This document shows, piece after piece, positions 9,391 to 17,255 of a DNA stretch of 64,000 nt. The stretch is from contig NZ_CAJGZN010000009.1 in the NCBI RefSeq assembly GCF_904846235.1, forward strand, positions 1-64,000. Reading direction: 5' to 3'. This DNA comes from Psychrobacter immobilis. GTDB lineage: Bacteria; Pseudomonadota; Gammaproteobacteria; Pseudomonadales; Moraxellaceae. Both the position numbers and the translations under genes were made by a program. Position 1 is the stretch's first letter, and each line of letters opens with the position of its first letter. The notes below the pieces were generated by a model. The model was not told the DNA's origin and ran no database searches. It was given only the letters and a program-made list of their open reading frames with translations.

Positions 9391-11028
9391 ATGCAAAAAA
9401 CATTATTGACTAAGTTATCCATCATTATAGGACTGTGTATCGTTTTTTCGATTGGTCTCACCATGATTGGCGATATCATATATGAGAGGCAATACTACGC
9501 AGAGTCAGTAATAAAAGAAATCAGCGAGCAGCATGTCAATCCACAAGAAGTCATTAACCCATTTATCGCTATTCCCACGACAGTCACACCGGAATGTCAG
9601 TCAAATGCATCTGATACACCAAATATAAAGAGCAAATGTGAACCGTCATACTCGAAGATTGAGACGATATTTGCCTCTCAGACGCAGGCTGCACAAAACC
9701 TAAAAGTAAATACAGACACCTATAAACGCGGTATCTATAGTGCTACTAGCTATGATGGTCAGCTGACATTCGATCAGAGTTATACGTTCGCAGAGACTTT
9801 AGTAAATTTAGATCAGGTTGGCACTACAATTGACAATGATGCAGATTCAGTCGGTATACCTCCTAATACAGACAAAATACAACTAGCCAAAACCATTACC
9901 CACTGGAATAAAGCAAAACTTATCATTCCTGTATCTGATTTGCGCGGTGTCGCTACCCTGCCTACTGTCACAATCAATCAAAAATCAATTGCAGCAAACT
10001 ATCCGCAGATACCAATGATAGACAACTTAACCTATGTCGAAGTAGATATTCCTAAAGATATATTGGAGCAATTAATTAATCCTACTAGCCAGCATAATAA
10101 AGATAGCCTTATCGCCACAGGCTCAATAAATAAAAATCTAGATAAATCAGAAGTAAATAGCCAGTTATCTAATCCTAGAGACAATCAAGCGCTCAATATT
10201 GTGATCGACTTGCCGTTAGCTGGCATTAGTAGTGTGACGACTGTCCCAACTGGGCAGAACTTTACTCTGTCTATGCACAGCGATTGGCAGACACCAAACT
10301 TCATCGGTAAAGCATTACCAAATACTAAGAGCATCACCGCTAAAGGATTTGATGCCAGTTGGCAAAATCAGTATTTAACCGTTGCAAATAATCAGTACCT
10401 CTCTCAATGTCTCAGCGTGCCTAACCATCAATGTACTGTCATAAGTGAATCAACGCTCAATATCGATAGTCATTCGTACAATCCTGATTCGCTTGAGGCA
10501 TCAAGAGGTCTGACGACAGACAGTACAGCAGTAGCTGGTAGTAATCAAAGTGTTCTGCTAAACAGCTTTGGCGTTAGTTTTGCAAGCCCCAACGATGTCT
10601 ATCTACAAACTGAAAGAGCCATGAAGTACGCCTTGCTATTAATTTTGGTATCTTTTGGCACTTTCTTTTTATTTGAAGTGCTCAAATCAAGTCGTATCCA
10701 CCCTATTCAGTATCTGCTCGTCGGCTGCGCACTATTTGTCTTTTATGTCTTATTACTACCACTTGCAGAACAAATCGCATTTTGGCAAGCCTATATGGTA
10801 GCGGCCAGTGCTTGTGTTGGGCTTATTGGCTGGTATAGCTACTATGTATTTGGCGGTTTAAAACGGGCAGCCATCTTTACCGCAACACTTGCTGGACTAT
10901 ATGCTGCGTTTTTCGGTATTTTAAGTACAGAAGATCTCAATCTATTACTGGGTGCGATATTCTGCTTTGTGATACTTGCCTGCGTGATGGTGATGACTCG
11001 CAAACTTGACTGGTATAAAGTGACATAA
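9391..11028 (+). CDS. creD: CreD-family inner membrane protein
   Basis: Inner-membrane protein of the CreBC regulon in Escherichia coli, linked there to envelope stress and beta-lactam response; its biochemical action is unknown. At 545 residues it is longer than the E. coli protein because of a low-complexity stretch at about residues 60-160. Conserved blocks are clear: VINPFIAIPTTV near the start, VSDLRGV, LTMHSDW-like and KGFDASWQN blocks, ERAMKYALLLILVSFGTFFLFE, and IHPIQYLLVGCALFVFYVLLL. There is one N-terminal membrane helix, a large periplasmic part and about six C-terminal helices. The start has an excellent AGGAGG sequence. No creBC genes are adjacent, and only a poor match to the cre tag (TTCAC repeats) is visible near 9272. 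Confidence 0.93.
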   Translation: MQKTLLTKLSIIIGLCIVFSIGLTMIGDIIYERQYYAESVIKEISEQHVNPQEVINPFIAIPTTVTPECQSNASDTPNIKSKCEPSYSKIETIFASQTQAAQNLKVNTDTYKRGIYSATSYDGQLTFDQSYTFAETLVNLDQVGTTIDNDADSVGIPPNTDKIQLAKTITHWNKAKLIIPVSDLRGVATLPTVTINQKSIAANYPQIPMIDNLTYVEVDIPKDILEQLINPTSQHNKDSLIATGSINKNLDKSEVNSQLSNPRDNQALNIVIDLPLAGISSVTTVPTGQNFTLSMHSDWQTPNFIGKALPNTKSITAKGFDASWQNQYLTVANNQYLSQCLSVPNHQCTVISESTLNIDSHSYNPDSLEASRGLTTDSTAVAGSNQSVLLNSFGVSFASPNDVYLQTERAMKYALLLILVSFGTFFLFEVLKSSRIHPIQYLLVGCALFVFYVLLLPLAEQIAFWQAYMVAASACVGLIGWYSYYVFGGLKRAAIFTATLAGLYAAFFGILSTEDLNLLLGAIFCFVILACVMVMTRKLDWYKVT

Positions 11029-11121
11029 ATGATGAGAGCCATGCGCTGTATAAAACAAGTCAGACAAACTGGTAGTAGATAGTATATTTTGAGCTGGCAA
11101 TTTAAAGGAAAAAAGCACTTG

Positions 11122-11154
11122 GCTGCCTTAGTTTATCAACTGAGCTAAGGCAGC
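11122..11154 (-). terminator. Terminator between convergent creD and the DUF421 gene
   Basis: Ten-base perfect arms GCTGCCTTAG and CTAAGGCAGC enclose a 13-base loop. On the minus strand a six-base T-run follows a few bases after the stem, so it most likely ends the DUF421 transcript. Confidence 0.7.
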
Positions 11155-11165
11155 TAATCGTTATA

Positions 11166-11849
11166 TTATTTGACGATATGATTGTTTAACGCTTTAGCCC
11201 AATTATTGCAATTATCCTCGCAACGCGGGCAACACTGATCAGGGTCAGAGATTTCATCAACGTAACCGCAATACATACAAGCATAATAAACCCCTGCTTC
11301 TACTTGCTCGACCGGTCGATATTGCTTAGGGAAAAGCGGCATACCGTAGTCTGTCTTTTCAGAGGTGTGCAATAAAATACTAAAATTGCCATCAGTCTCG
11401 AGCAAACCGGTACGCACTTGACCTAAATGCTCAACCCCTTGTTGGCGCATTTCAGCAAAAAACTCATCATGTGACATTTCACCTTTTTTGATTTTATCAA
11501 GCACCAGCATGCCATCTTCTACAATATAAAGTGACTTGCCTTCTAACAGGTCTTCAAAAGGCTGAAATTTCATCATCGCCCAAGTACAAAGCCTATAGAG
11601 CGAAATGACGGTACCCATGATTAATACCGCTTGAATGATGGGCAGGTCTTCGGTGAACATGGGATCACCTGCAATAGAACCTAGCGATAAAATGATGGTT
11701 AACTCAAAAATAGAGAGCTGACGGACACCGCGCTTACCAGTAAATCGTAAAAATGTGATAATCAATACAAACATGACAGTGACACGTATTAAGATTTCAA
11801 AGGCAAATAACCAAGTTGTGTCATGAATAAAAATACTTGCCCAATCCAT
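11166..11849 (-). CDS. DUF421 (YetF-type) membrane protein with a C-terminal rubredoxin-like cysteine module
   Basis: A 227-residue protein. Residues 1-90 hold about three membrane helices with the family motif TFLRFTGKRGVRQLSIFELTI (split around residues 36-56) and the conserved GSIAGDPMF block. A cytoplasmic DUF421 domain follows at about residues 90-185. The last 40 residues carry CMYCGY and CCPRCEDNC, a paired-knuckle arrangement like rubredoxin or a zinc ribbon, not part of the usual YetF domain. A GGAAA sequence lies about eight bases upstream of the ATG. Function is unknown; the metal module could sense redox state or metal, which is inference. Confidence 0.85.
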   Translation of the reverse strand: MDWASIFIHDTTWLFAFEILIRVTVMFVLIITFLRFTGKRGVRQLSIFELTIILSLGSIAGDPMFTEDLPIIQAVLIMGTVISLYRLCTWAMMKFQPFEDLLEGKSLYIVEDGMLVLDKIKKGEMSHDEFFAEMRQQGVEHLGQVRTGLLETDGNFSILLHTSEKTDYGMPLFPKQYRPVEQVEAGVYYACMYCGYVDEISDPDQCCPRCEDNCNNWAKALNNHIVK

Positions 11850-12171
11850 ACTATCGTTTCCTATTTATTTATCTGATTTATTGTGTTTAATGAATGTTGT
11901 TCTAAAGATTCATTTGATGCAAAGCACATCATCCCTATTTTTAGACCTTATCGTCAATACAACTATCGTTATTCTGATTTAAAAGAGACTTTTTGCCATA
12001 AGTACGACAAAATATCCTGTCTTGTGAGACGGCTATAGATTAGATTAATTAGTTATAAATCTATTATCTTTGCTAAGAATAAACGTTCGTTATAACAGCG
12101 TATCTTAAGACCTAAAACTAAAATCCTATGTTTGCCTGTTTTGTGCCATTTATTCATTGTAGGAATTACTT
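11850..12171. other. Divergent intergenic region, no gene seen
   Basis: 322 bases of AT-rich spacer between the divergently transcribed DUF421 and EamA genes. It should hold both promoters. No convincing paired -35/-10, repeat or short gene was recognised beyond the AGGA that serves the EamA start at 12172. Confidence 0.5.
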
Positions 12172-13089
12172 TTGAAAGCCACGATTTATACTATTATTGC
12201 GTTAATCGCCTTTGCTGCAAATTCTCTGTTTTGCCGAATGGCATTGGCGGAAGGCTACATCGATGCTTGGAGCTTTACCATCATCAGGCTAGTTAGTGCG
12301 ACGGCCTGTCTAGGCATTATCATGGCTATACATGCTTACAGACTGCGACGCCAAACGTCTAATCATGACGAATCTACTGTCCACGCTATATTAAATGACA
12401 AAGGCAGTTGGTTAAGTAGTCTCAGCTTGGTGATTTATGCGCTGTGCTTTTCAATTGCGTATGTAGAGCTGGATACTGGCACTGGGGCATTGATTTTGTT
12501 TTCAGCGGTTCAGCTGACGATGATTGGCTGGGGTATCTATAAAAAAGAACAGCTCAGCGCGCTACAATGGTTAGCGTTTGTCGTTGCAGTGGCGGGGTTT
12601 GTATATCTGATGTTGCCATCCGCTGCCATACCGTCACCATTGGCTGCAGCGTTAATGGCTATGAGCGGCATAGCTTGGGGAGTATATAGTATACGCGGCA
12701 AATCATGTGTCTCACCGCTGCGAGCGACAGGGTTTAATTTTGTGCGTAGTTTAGTCGCTGTGCCTATACTACTACTGGTAGGTATGACGTATCTAGATGA
12801 CTTAGGTTTGAAAAATATCAATTTGGATGGTATTACCATTGAAGGTGTACTACTCGCCTGTGCATCCGGAGCGATCGCCTCAGGGTTGGGCTATAGTATC
12901 TGGTATACAGCGATGCCACTATTGAAAAACACACAAGCCGCTATCGTTCAGCTATGTGTCCCTGTGATTGCTGCGTTGCTAGGTGTGATATTTTTATCTG
13001 AGCAGTTAACTATGCCCTTTATTATCGCAAGTACGGTCATTTTGGGCGCGGTCTTGGTGTTTACCTTAAATAAAAAAGTACCGGTATAA
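12172..13089 (+). CDS. EamA/DMT-family transporter
   Basis: A 305-residue inner-membrane exporter or permease of the drug/metabolite transporter superfamily with ten predicted helices in two EamA repeats (about residues 5-145 and 155-300). Typical blocks are IALIAFAANSLFCRMAL at the start, YALCFSIAYVELDTGTGALI, and SGLGYSIWYTAMPLLKNTQAA before the last two helices. Translation begins at a TTG at 12172: AGGA lies seven bases upstream and no upstream ATG is in frame. The substrate cannot be told from sequence. It ends before a strong terminator shared with ohr. Confidence 0.9.
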   Translation: MKATIYTIIALIAFAANSLFCRMALAEGYIDAWSFTIIRLVSATACLGIIMAIHAYRLRRQTSNHDESTVHAILNDKGSWLSSLSLVIYALCFSIAYVELDTGTGALILFSAVQLTMIGWGIYKKEQLSALQWLAFVVAVAGFVYLMLPSAAIPSPLAAALMAMSGIAWGVYSIRGKSCVSPLRATGFNFVRSLVAVPILLLVGMTYLDDLGLKNINLDGITIEGVLLACASGAIASGLGYSIWYTAMPLLKNTQAAIVQLCVPVIAALLGVIFLSEQLTMPFIIASTVILGAVLVFTLNKKVPV

Positions 13090-13164
13090 AATAATGCTAT
13101 TAACAACCTATCATTAGCTAAACTGCTCAGAAAAAGTTCCAGCTTATGATTCTACCAGACAACA

Positions 13165-13200
13165 TAAAACGCCCCGACTCTTATAAATCGAGGCGTTTTA
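13165..13200. terminator. Bidirectional terminator between EamA and ohr
   Basis: Arms taaaacgcc and ggcgtttta, extended by a CGA/TCG pairing with one mismatch, form a GC-rich stem flanked by A- and T-tracts. It lies between convergent genes and can end both transcripts. Confidence 0.88.
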
Positions 13201-13274
13201 TATTCGAGTTATTATTTTAATATTGCTAGTCTACGGTCAACAGTCGTTGAACAACAGCATTTAAGCAACAGCAT

Positions 13275-13688
13275 TTAAGCAACAGTAACTTCTAGACGAG
13301 TATCGACATTGCCGCGAGTAGCATTAGAATACGGGCACACCTGATGCGTAGCTTCGATCAACTGCTGCGCCTGCGCTTCATCAATACCTGATACTTCTAC
13401 AGACAGCTCTATCTCTAGGTTGTAGCTACCGTCAGCTTTCATACCGATACCTACTTGCGCAGAGGTGTTTGAAGCGGTAACAGGCAATTTCATGTGCTGT
13501 GCAGTCATGCTCAAAGCGCTATCAAAACAAGCCGCGTAACCCATGGCAAAAAGCTGTTCTGGATTCACGCCTTCTTTGTCTTGCTCTTGAAAAGATACCA
13601 AGTCAAATCCTAAAGAACCATCGTCTAATCCAGTATGGCCAGAACGTCCACCAGTAGCGGTTGCACGCGTTTTATAAAATATTTTCAT
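13275..13688 (-). CDS. ohr: Ohr-type organic hydroperoxide resistance protein (OsmC family)
   Basis: Thiol peroxidase that reduces organic and lipid hydroperoxides in the cytoplasm. At 137 residues it has Ohr length. The two redox cysteines are present: Cys54 in GYAACFDSAL and Cys118 in HQVCPYSNATRG, with the N-terminal ATATGGRSG block and the NPEQLFA motif with its conserved Glu. These favour the Ohr branch over OsmC. Ohr is commonly controlled by the MarR-type OhrR, but here an AraC-type regulator is divergent across a 166-base spacer and no ohrR is seen. Confidence 0.93.
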   Translation of the reverse strand: MKIFYKTRATATGGRSGHTGLDDGSLGFDLVSFQEQDKEGVNPEQLFAMGYAACFDSALSMTAQHMKLPVTASNTSAQVGIGMKADGSYNLEIELSVEVSGIDEAQAQQLIEATHQVCPYSNATRGNVDTRLEVTVA

Positions 13689-13854
13689 GAGTAATTATTC
13701 CTTGTTTCATATTATTAGAGGTCGTACTTACGCTGTTGCGATGAGATTATTATAGAATCCTCTGCATTTATACGTTAGAACAAACCTCTATAACTCTTGC
13801 CTAATCCTACAAATATTTATACTATCAGGCAACTCTATAAAATAAGCACTCGTG

Positions 13855-14706
13855 ATGAATCAAACGACTATTGACCAACTTTTAGCAGTACTACCTAGAA
13901 ATAAAACCATCGAGTCCGCTGTTTCAGGCTTGTTCTTTTACTGCGCGGACAAACCAAGCAAAGCCGTAAGCTATATTCAAGAGCCAAGTATTTGTATTGT
14001 ATTGCAGGGAGAACGCGAGATTTATTTGGGTGCTGACTGTCAAAGGTTTGACAATAGTAACTTGATGTTCTGTCCAGTTAATATACCGCTAAGTATGCAT
14101 ATTAAACATGCTTCGATAAAAAACCCTGTCATTGTTTTATCAATGAAATTAGATTTAGCCATGATTAGAGATGTATTAGCGCAGCTACCGACCACACAAC
14201 CAATGGCAGGCAGCCATTTAGGGATAAAGTGGCACCTAGATGACACCATAATGGACGCGTTTGATCGATTGATACGCTTGCTTAATTATCCAAACGATAT
14301 TGATTTTCTGTCTTCTTTAATTCAACAAGAAATATACTATCGCCTACTCTTGGCTGAGCAAGGCAACAAACTTAAGCAATTGGTCGTTAGCGGTAGCCAT
14401 ACACACCGCATTGCTCAAGCGACTGACTGGATAAAGGCACATCTAGATGAACCTATTATGGTTGAGAGCTTGGCTAGTAGGTGCGGCATGAGTGTCTCAG
14501 GGTTTCATCAGCACTTTAAAGAAATTACCCAATTAAGCCCATTACAATATCAAAAAAGCTTGCGATTAATGGAAGCGAGACGTTTGATTAAGATACACGG
14601 CGCGCAAATATCACAAATAGCGATGCAAGTAGGCTACGAAAGCCCTAGTCAATTTAGCCGAGAATATAAGCGGTTTTTTGGTCTGAGCCCGAGTAACGAG
14701 TTGTAG
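13855..14706 (+). CDS. AraC-family transcriptional regulator with an AraC_N-type ligand domain
   Basis: A 283-residue DNA-binding regulator. The N-terminal domain (about residues 20-170) carries YIQEPSICIVLQGEREIYLG and MFCPVNIPL, typical of the AraC_N class often found beside oxidoreductase genes. The C-terminal double helix-turn-helix (about residues 185-283) has DEPIMVESLASRCGMSVSGF and the second helix block IAMQVGYESPSQFSREYKRF. A GTG at 13852 directly precedes the ATG at 13855; either may be used and neither has a clear ribosome-binding sequence. Its position divergent to ohr makes control of ohr possible but unproven. Confidence 0.9.
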   Translation: MNQTTIDQLLAVLPRNKTIESAVSGLFFYCADKPSKAVSYIQEPSICIVLQGEREIYLGADCQRFDNSNLMFCPVNIPLSMHIKHASIKNPVIVLSMKLDLAMIRDVLAQLPTTQPMAGSHLGIKWHLDDTIMDAFDRLIRLLNYPNDIDFLSSLIQQEIYYRLLLAEQGNKLKQLVVSGSHTHRIAQATDWIKAHLDEPIMVESLASRCGMSVSGFHQHFKEITQLSPLQYQKSLRLMEARRLIKIHGAQISQIAMQVGYESPSQFSREYKRFFGLSPSNEL

Positions 14707-14968
14707 TTATAATCTTATTTTTTAATAGAATAAATTTAACTCGCTTAGGCTACTTTCTATTATATCTATGAAATTCTTCCTCAAAAAACTTCATTTTTAA
14801 ATTGAATGATTTATGGAGTATTTTAAATAAATAGAAAAATTGGTTGACTCGACTATATATTCGTATTATAACATATTATATATTTAAAAAAATGAATGTA
14901 TGGGAGTAGCTTTATTCTGCGTACGATCGATGTAAAGCGATCAATAGAAAGCTTAGGGAGGAGATAAC

Positions 14969-15298
14969 ATGATTCGTTTAAGCTACACTCTCAAATGCTG
15001 GGCACTTGGCATCACGTTTTTTACAGTGTTCTACTTTATGGTAGTCATGAGTGACCCTGGCTTTAGCAAGTACATTTATATGTTAGCTTTTAGCACTTTG
15101 CTATTCCCTATTGCTAAGCGTGCAGTCGATGTTATGACCGATTTTTTCGCACCAGATATTGAATTGTTCAATGGATTGCTACCATCACTTTTAATCAATA
15201 TTGTGATTTGGATGCTTACTCCATTTATCGTCGCATTAACCGTGATTGCCTATGTGCTTTATAGCATGGGTGTACTGACAGAAAAGATTAGCCATTAG
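14969..15298 (+). CDS. Small membrane protein of unknown function
   Basis: A 109-residue protein with three hydrophobic segments (about residues 8-28, 36-52 and 70-98), so probably an inner-membrane protein. A near-perfect GGGAGGAG ribosome-binding sequence lies about seven bases before the ATG at 14969, which makes translation likely. I do not recognise the family. The upstream 260 bases are extremely AT-rich with TATAAT-like stretches that could hold a promoter. It lies just left of an IS256 insertion, 31 bases from its target duplication. Confidence 0.75.
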   Translation: MIRLSYTLKCWALGITFFTVFYFMVVMSDPGFSKYIYMLAFSTLLFPIAKRAVDVMTDFFAPDIELFNGLLPSLLINIVIWMLTPFIVALTVIAYVLYSMGVLTEKISH

Positions 15299-15328
15299 AT
15301 ATTATACAAATAGAAAGGCTAGATTAGT

Positions 15329-15336
15329 GCTTGCTA
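15329..15336. repeat. Left target-site duplication of the IS256 element
   Basis: GCTTGCTA directly precedes the left end of the element and is found again immediately after the right end. Eight bases is the usual duplication length for the IS256 family. Confidence 0.88.
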
Positions 15337-15392
15337 GGGAGTTTCCTAAAAACTGTGTAACTGCTTATAATCCATTAACAGGAGAATAAGCA

Positions 15393-16675
15393 GTGACTAC
15401 TCAATCTGACATTAAAAAACTGGCCGAGCAAATGGCTGGTAGCATGAAAAGCTTTGATAACATCAAAGACTTCCAAAAGCAGCTCATGCAATCCTTTATC
15501 GATACTGCCTTAGAGGCTGAGATGGAAGACCATCTCGGCTACCCCAAGCATGAGAAAGCAGATAAACCAAACAAGCGCAACGGACACACTAAAAAGACCG
15601 TCCGCAGTGATACAGGCGATCTTGAAATCTCTACCCCAAGAGACCGTGATAGCAGCTTTGAGCCTGTACTCGTTAGTAAGCATCAAACCCGTATCTCAGG
15701 TCTCGATGATAAAATCATATTGTCACTACAGGCATAGCCTTCCGTCTTGCGCTTCGGGCAAGTGTGCCCCACACACTTGCTTATCCTCGCTCATACGCCA
15801 AGGGTCAAACCACCACTGAGATCGTAGAGAGCATTAAAGAGCTCTATGACGTCGACATCTCAAGCAGCTTGGTTTCTAGAGTCACCGATAACATATTAGA
15901 GGACATCACCGCTTGGCAGAACCGGCCGCTGAGCAGTGTTTATCCTATCGTCTATCTAGACTGCATTGTCGTCAAAGTACGTCAAGATAAGCAGATTATC
16001 AACAAAGCCATTTACTTAGCGCTAGGTGTTGCTCTTGATGGTAAAAAAGAGCTGCTTGGTATGTGGTTATCAGAGAATGAAGGCGCTAAGTTCTGGCTGG
16101 GCGTTCTCACTGAGCTACAAAACCGCGGGGTACAAGATATCCTCATTGCCTGTGTCGATGGCTTAAAGGGCTTCCCCGATGCCATTAACACCGTCTATCC
16201 AAAGGCACAGGTTCAGCTGTGTATCGTACACATGGTGCGCTATTCAATGAAGTTTGTGCCGTGGACGGATAAAAAGGCCGTAGCGGCTGATTTAAAGGCC
16301 ATTTACGGCGCTGATACCCTTGAGATGGCAGAGGCCAATCTTGAGCACTTTGATGAGACTTGGGGCAAAGAGTATCCGCATGTCATCAAGTCTTGGCGCA
16401 ATAACTGGGAGGGCTTAACGGTGTTCTTTGAGTATCCGAAAGACATCAGAAAAGTGATTTATACCACCAATGCGATAGAGTCGCTAAACAGTGTGATTCG
16501 GACGGCAGTGAATAAGCGTAAGGTGTTCCCATCTGATCAGGCAGCATTCAAAGTGGTGTACTTAGCCACCCAGCAGGCGTCTAAAAAGTGGTCGATGCCA
16601 ATCCGTAACTGGACGTCTGCTCTGAATCGTTTTATGATTATGTTTGATGACCGTATCAGTAAGCATTTAATCTAA
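15393..16675 (+). pseudogene. IS256-family (MULE-type DDE) transposase, disrupted
   Basis: The frame opens at a GTG at 15393 with AGGAG upstream and codes for the normal N-terminal part (DIKKLAEQMAGS, EMEDHLGYPKHEK, STPRDRDSSFEPVLV) up to GLDDKII. It then meets a stop at 15735-15737. The rest continues in another frame from about 15791 (YAKGQTTTEIVESIKELYDV) to the stop at 16675. The acidic catalytic residues lie in this second part: Asp in VYLDCIVVKV, Asp in ACVDGLKGFPDA, and Glu in TTNAIESLNSVIR. About 65 extra bases between the halves shift the frame. A downstream restart within the insertion would lack the DNA-binding N terminus, so the product is probably inactive. Confidence 0.9.
15729..15793 (+). 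repeat. About 65-bp hairpin-bearing insertion inside the transposase gene
   Basis: Comparing the reading frame with the conserved family pattern KII-SLYAKG places roughly 65 extra bases between codons for SL (15723-15728) and YAKG (15794 on). The extra segment holds a perfect nine-base hairpin GCAAGTGTG / CACACTTGC around CCCCA, and CTTGC / GCAAG can form an alternative stem. This looks like a small palindromic element. The exact borders are uncertain by a few bases, and no flanking duplication is certain. Confidence 0.6.
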
Positions 16676-16706
16676 ATGGCAGTTACACAGAATCTGGGAT
16701 GGTCTC

Positions 16707-16714
16707 GCTTGCTA
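16707..16714. repeat. Right target-site duplication of the IS256 element
   Basis: GCTTGCTA repeats the eight bases found at 15329-15336, directly after the right inverted repeat. Confidence 0.88.
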
Positions 16715-16774
16715 ACTTAAACTTTCTATTTGTGCATTAAAGTTCTAAACAAATACCTGATAAGATCTTTTATA

Positions 16775-17215
16775 TCACGTCTCAATCCGCTCACTATATG
16801 TAATATGGATTTTTAAATGCTTACTTACTAACTTCATTTCCTCATATATTTCCCGTGTATGAGACTTTCTCTGTAATGTGTCTGAAGAGTTTTTTATAAC
16901 GAGATAAGAAATCAAATTCAAACTACGGCAACCTTCAATAAGATTTGATTCGCTTGGCATTCTCAATATTTTTGCAAAAACACTATAAAGTAAAATAGCT
17001 TGTTTCTTTGCCAAAATCATTGAAGATAATCTTATAACTTCATTTTGTACATCCTTATTGACATTATCATTTATAAAGCCCGATTGTTCTCGAAGAAATA
17101 GAGATGAAACTTCTCCAAGTGTTTCTTTTAACCCTACTATGGGTTCTAAAATCAACTTTAAAATAAACTGACCTATGACAAAAATTGTGACACCTGCAAT
17201 TATAGTTAGAAACAT
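16775..17215 (-). CDS. Small membrane-anchored protein of unknown function
   Basis: Beginning at the ATG at 17215, with GAGG about eight bases upstream, the product has 146 residues. An upstream in-frame start at 17251 would add 12 residues without a ribosome-binding sequence. Residues 1-23 form one hydrophobic anchor (MFLTIIAGVTIFVIGQFILK), followed by a charged helical cytoplasmic part. Short accessory proteins with an anchor followed by a GLKETLGEVS-like helix are widespread in proteobacteria without known function. The coding DNA looks more AT-rich than hrpA beside it and lies next to an IS, so horizontal acquisition is possible. It starts 40 bases after hrpA ends on the same strand. Confidence 0.7.
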   Translation of the reverse strand: MFLTIIAGVTIFVIGQFILKLILEPIVGLKETLGEVSSLFLREQSGFINDNVNKDVQNEVIRLSSMILAKKQAILLYSVFAKILRMPSESNLIEGCRSLNLISYLVIKNSSDTLQRKSHTREIYEEMKLVSKHLKIHITYSERIET

Positions 17216-17255
17216 TTTATAAACCTCACAATTAAAGAGAATTATATACAACCTT

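Larger units (their letters stand above)
15337..16706 (+). mobile_element. IS256-family insertion sequence, 1370 bp, with a broken transposase
   Basis: The left end (15337-15364) and the inverted right end (16679-16706) align without gaps over 28 bases and share the inner 12 bases CTGTGTAACTGC; outer positions match in part. The ends are flanked by an 8-bp direct repeat GCTTGCTA, so both borders are intact and the insertion was a normal transposition. The single transposase gene is interrupted by an extra segment of about 65 bp. The element could still be moved by a functional transposase supplied from another copy. Confidence 0.92.

Noticed and set aside
15764..16675. A complete second transposase gene starting inside the insertion
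   Set aside because: Its first residues come from the inserted hairpin segment and it lacks the N-terminal half of the IS256 transposase. A remnant frame is the simpler reading.
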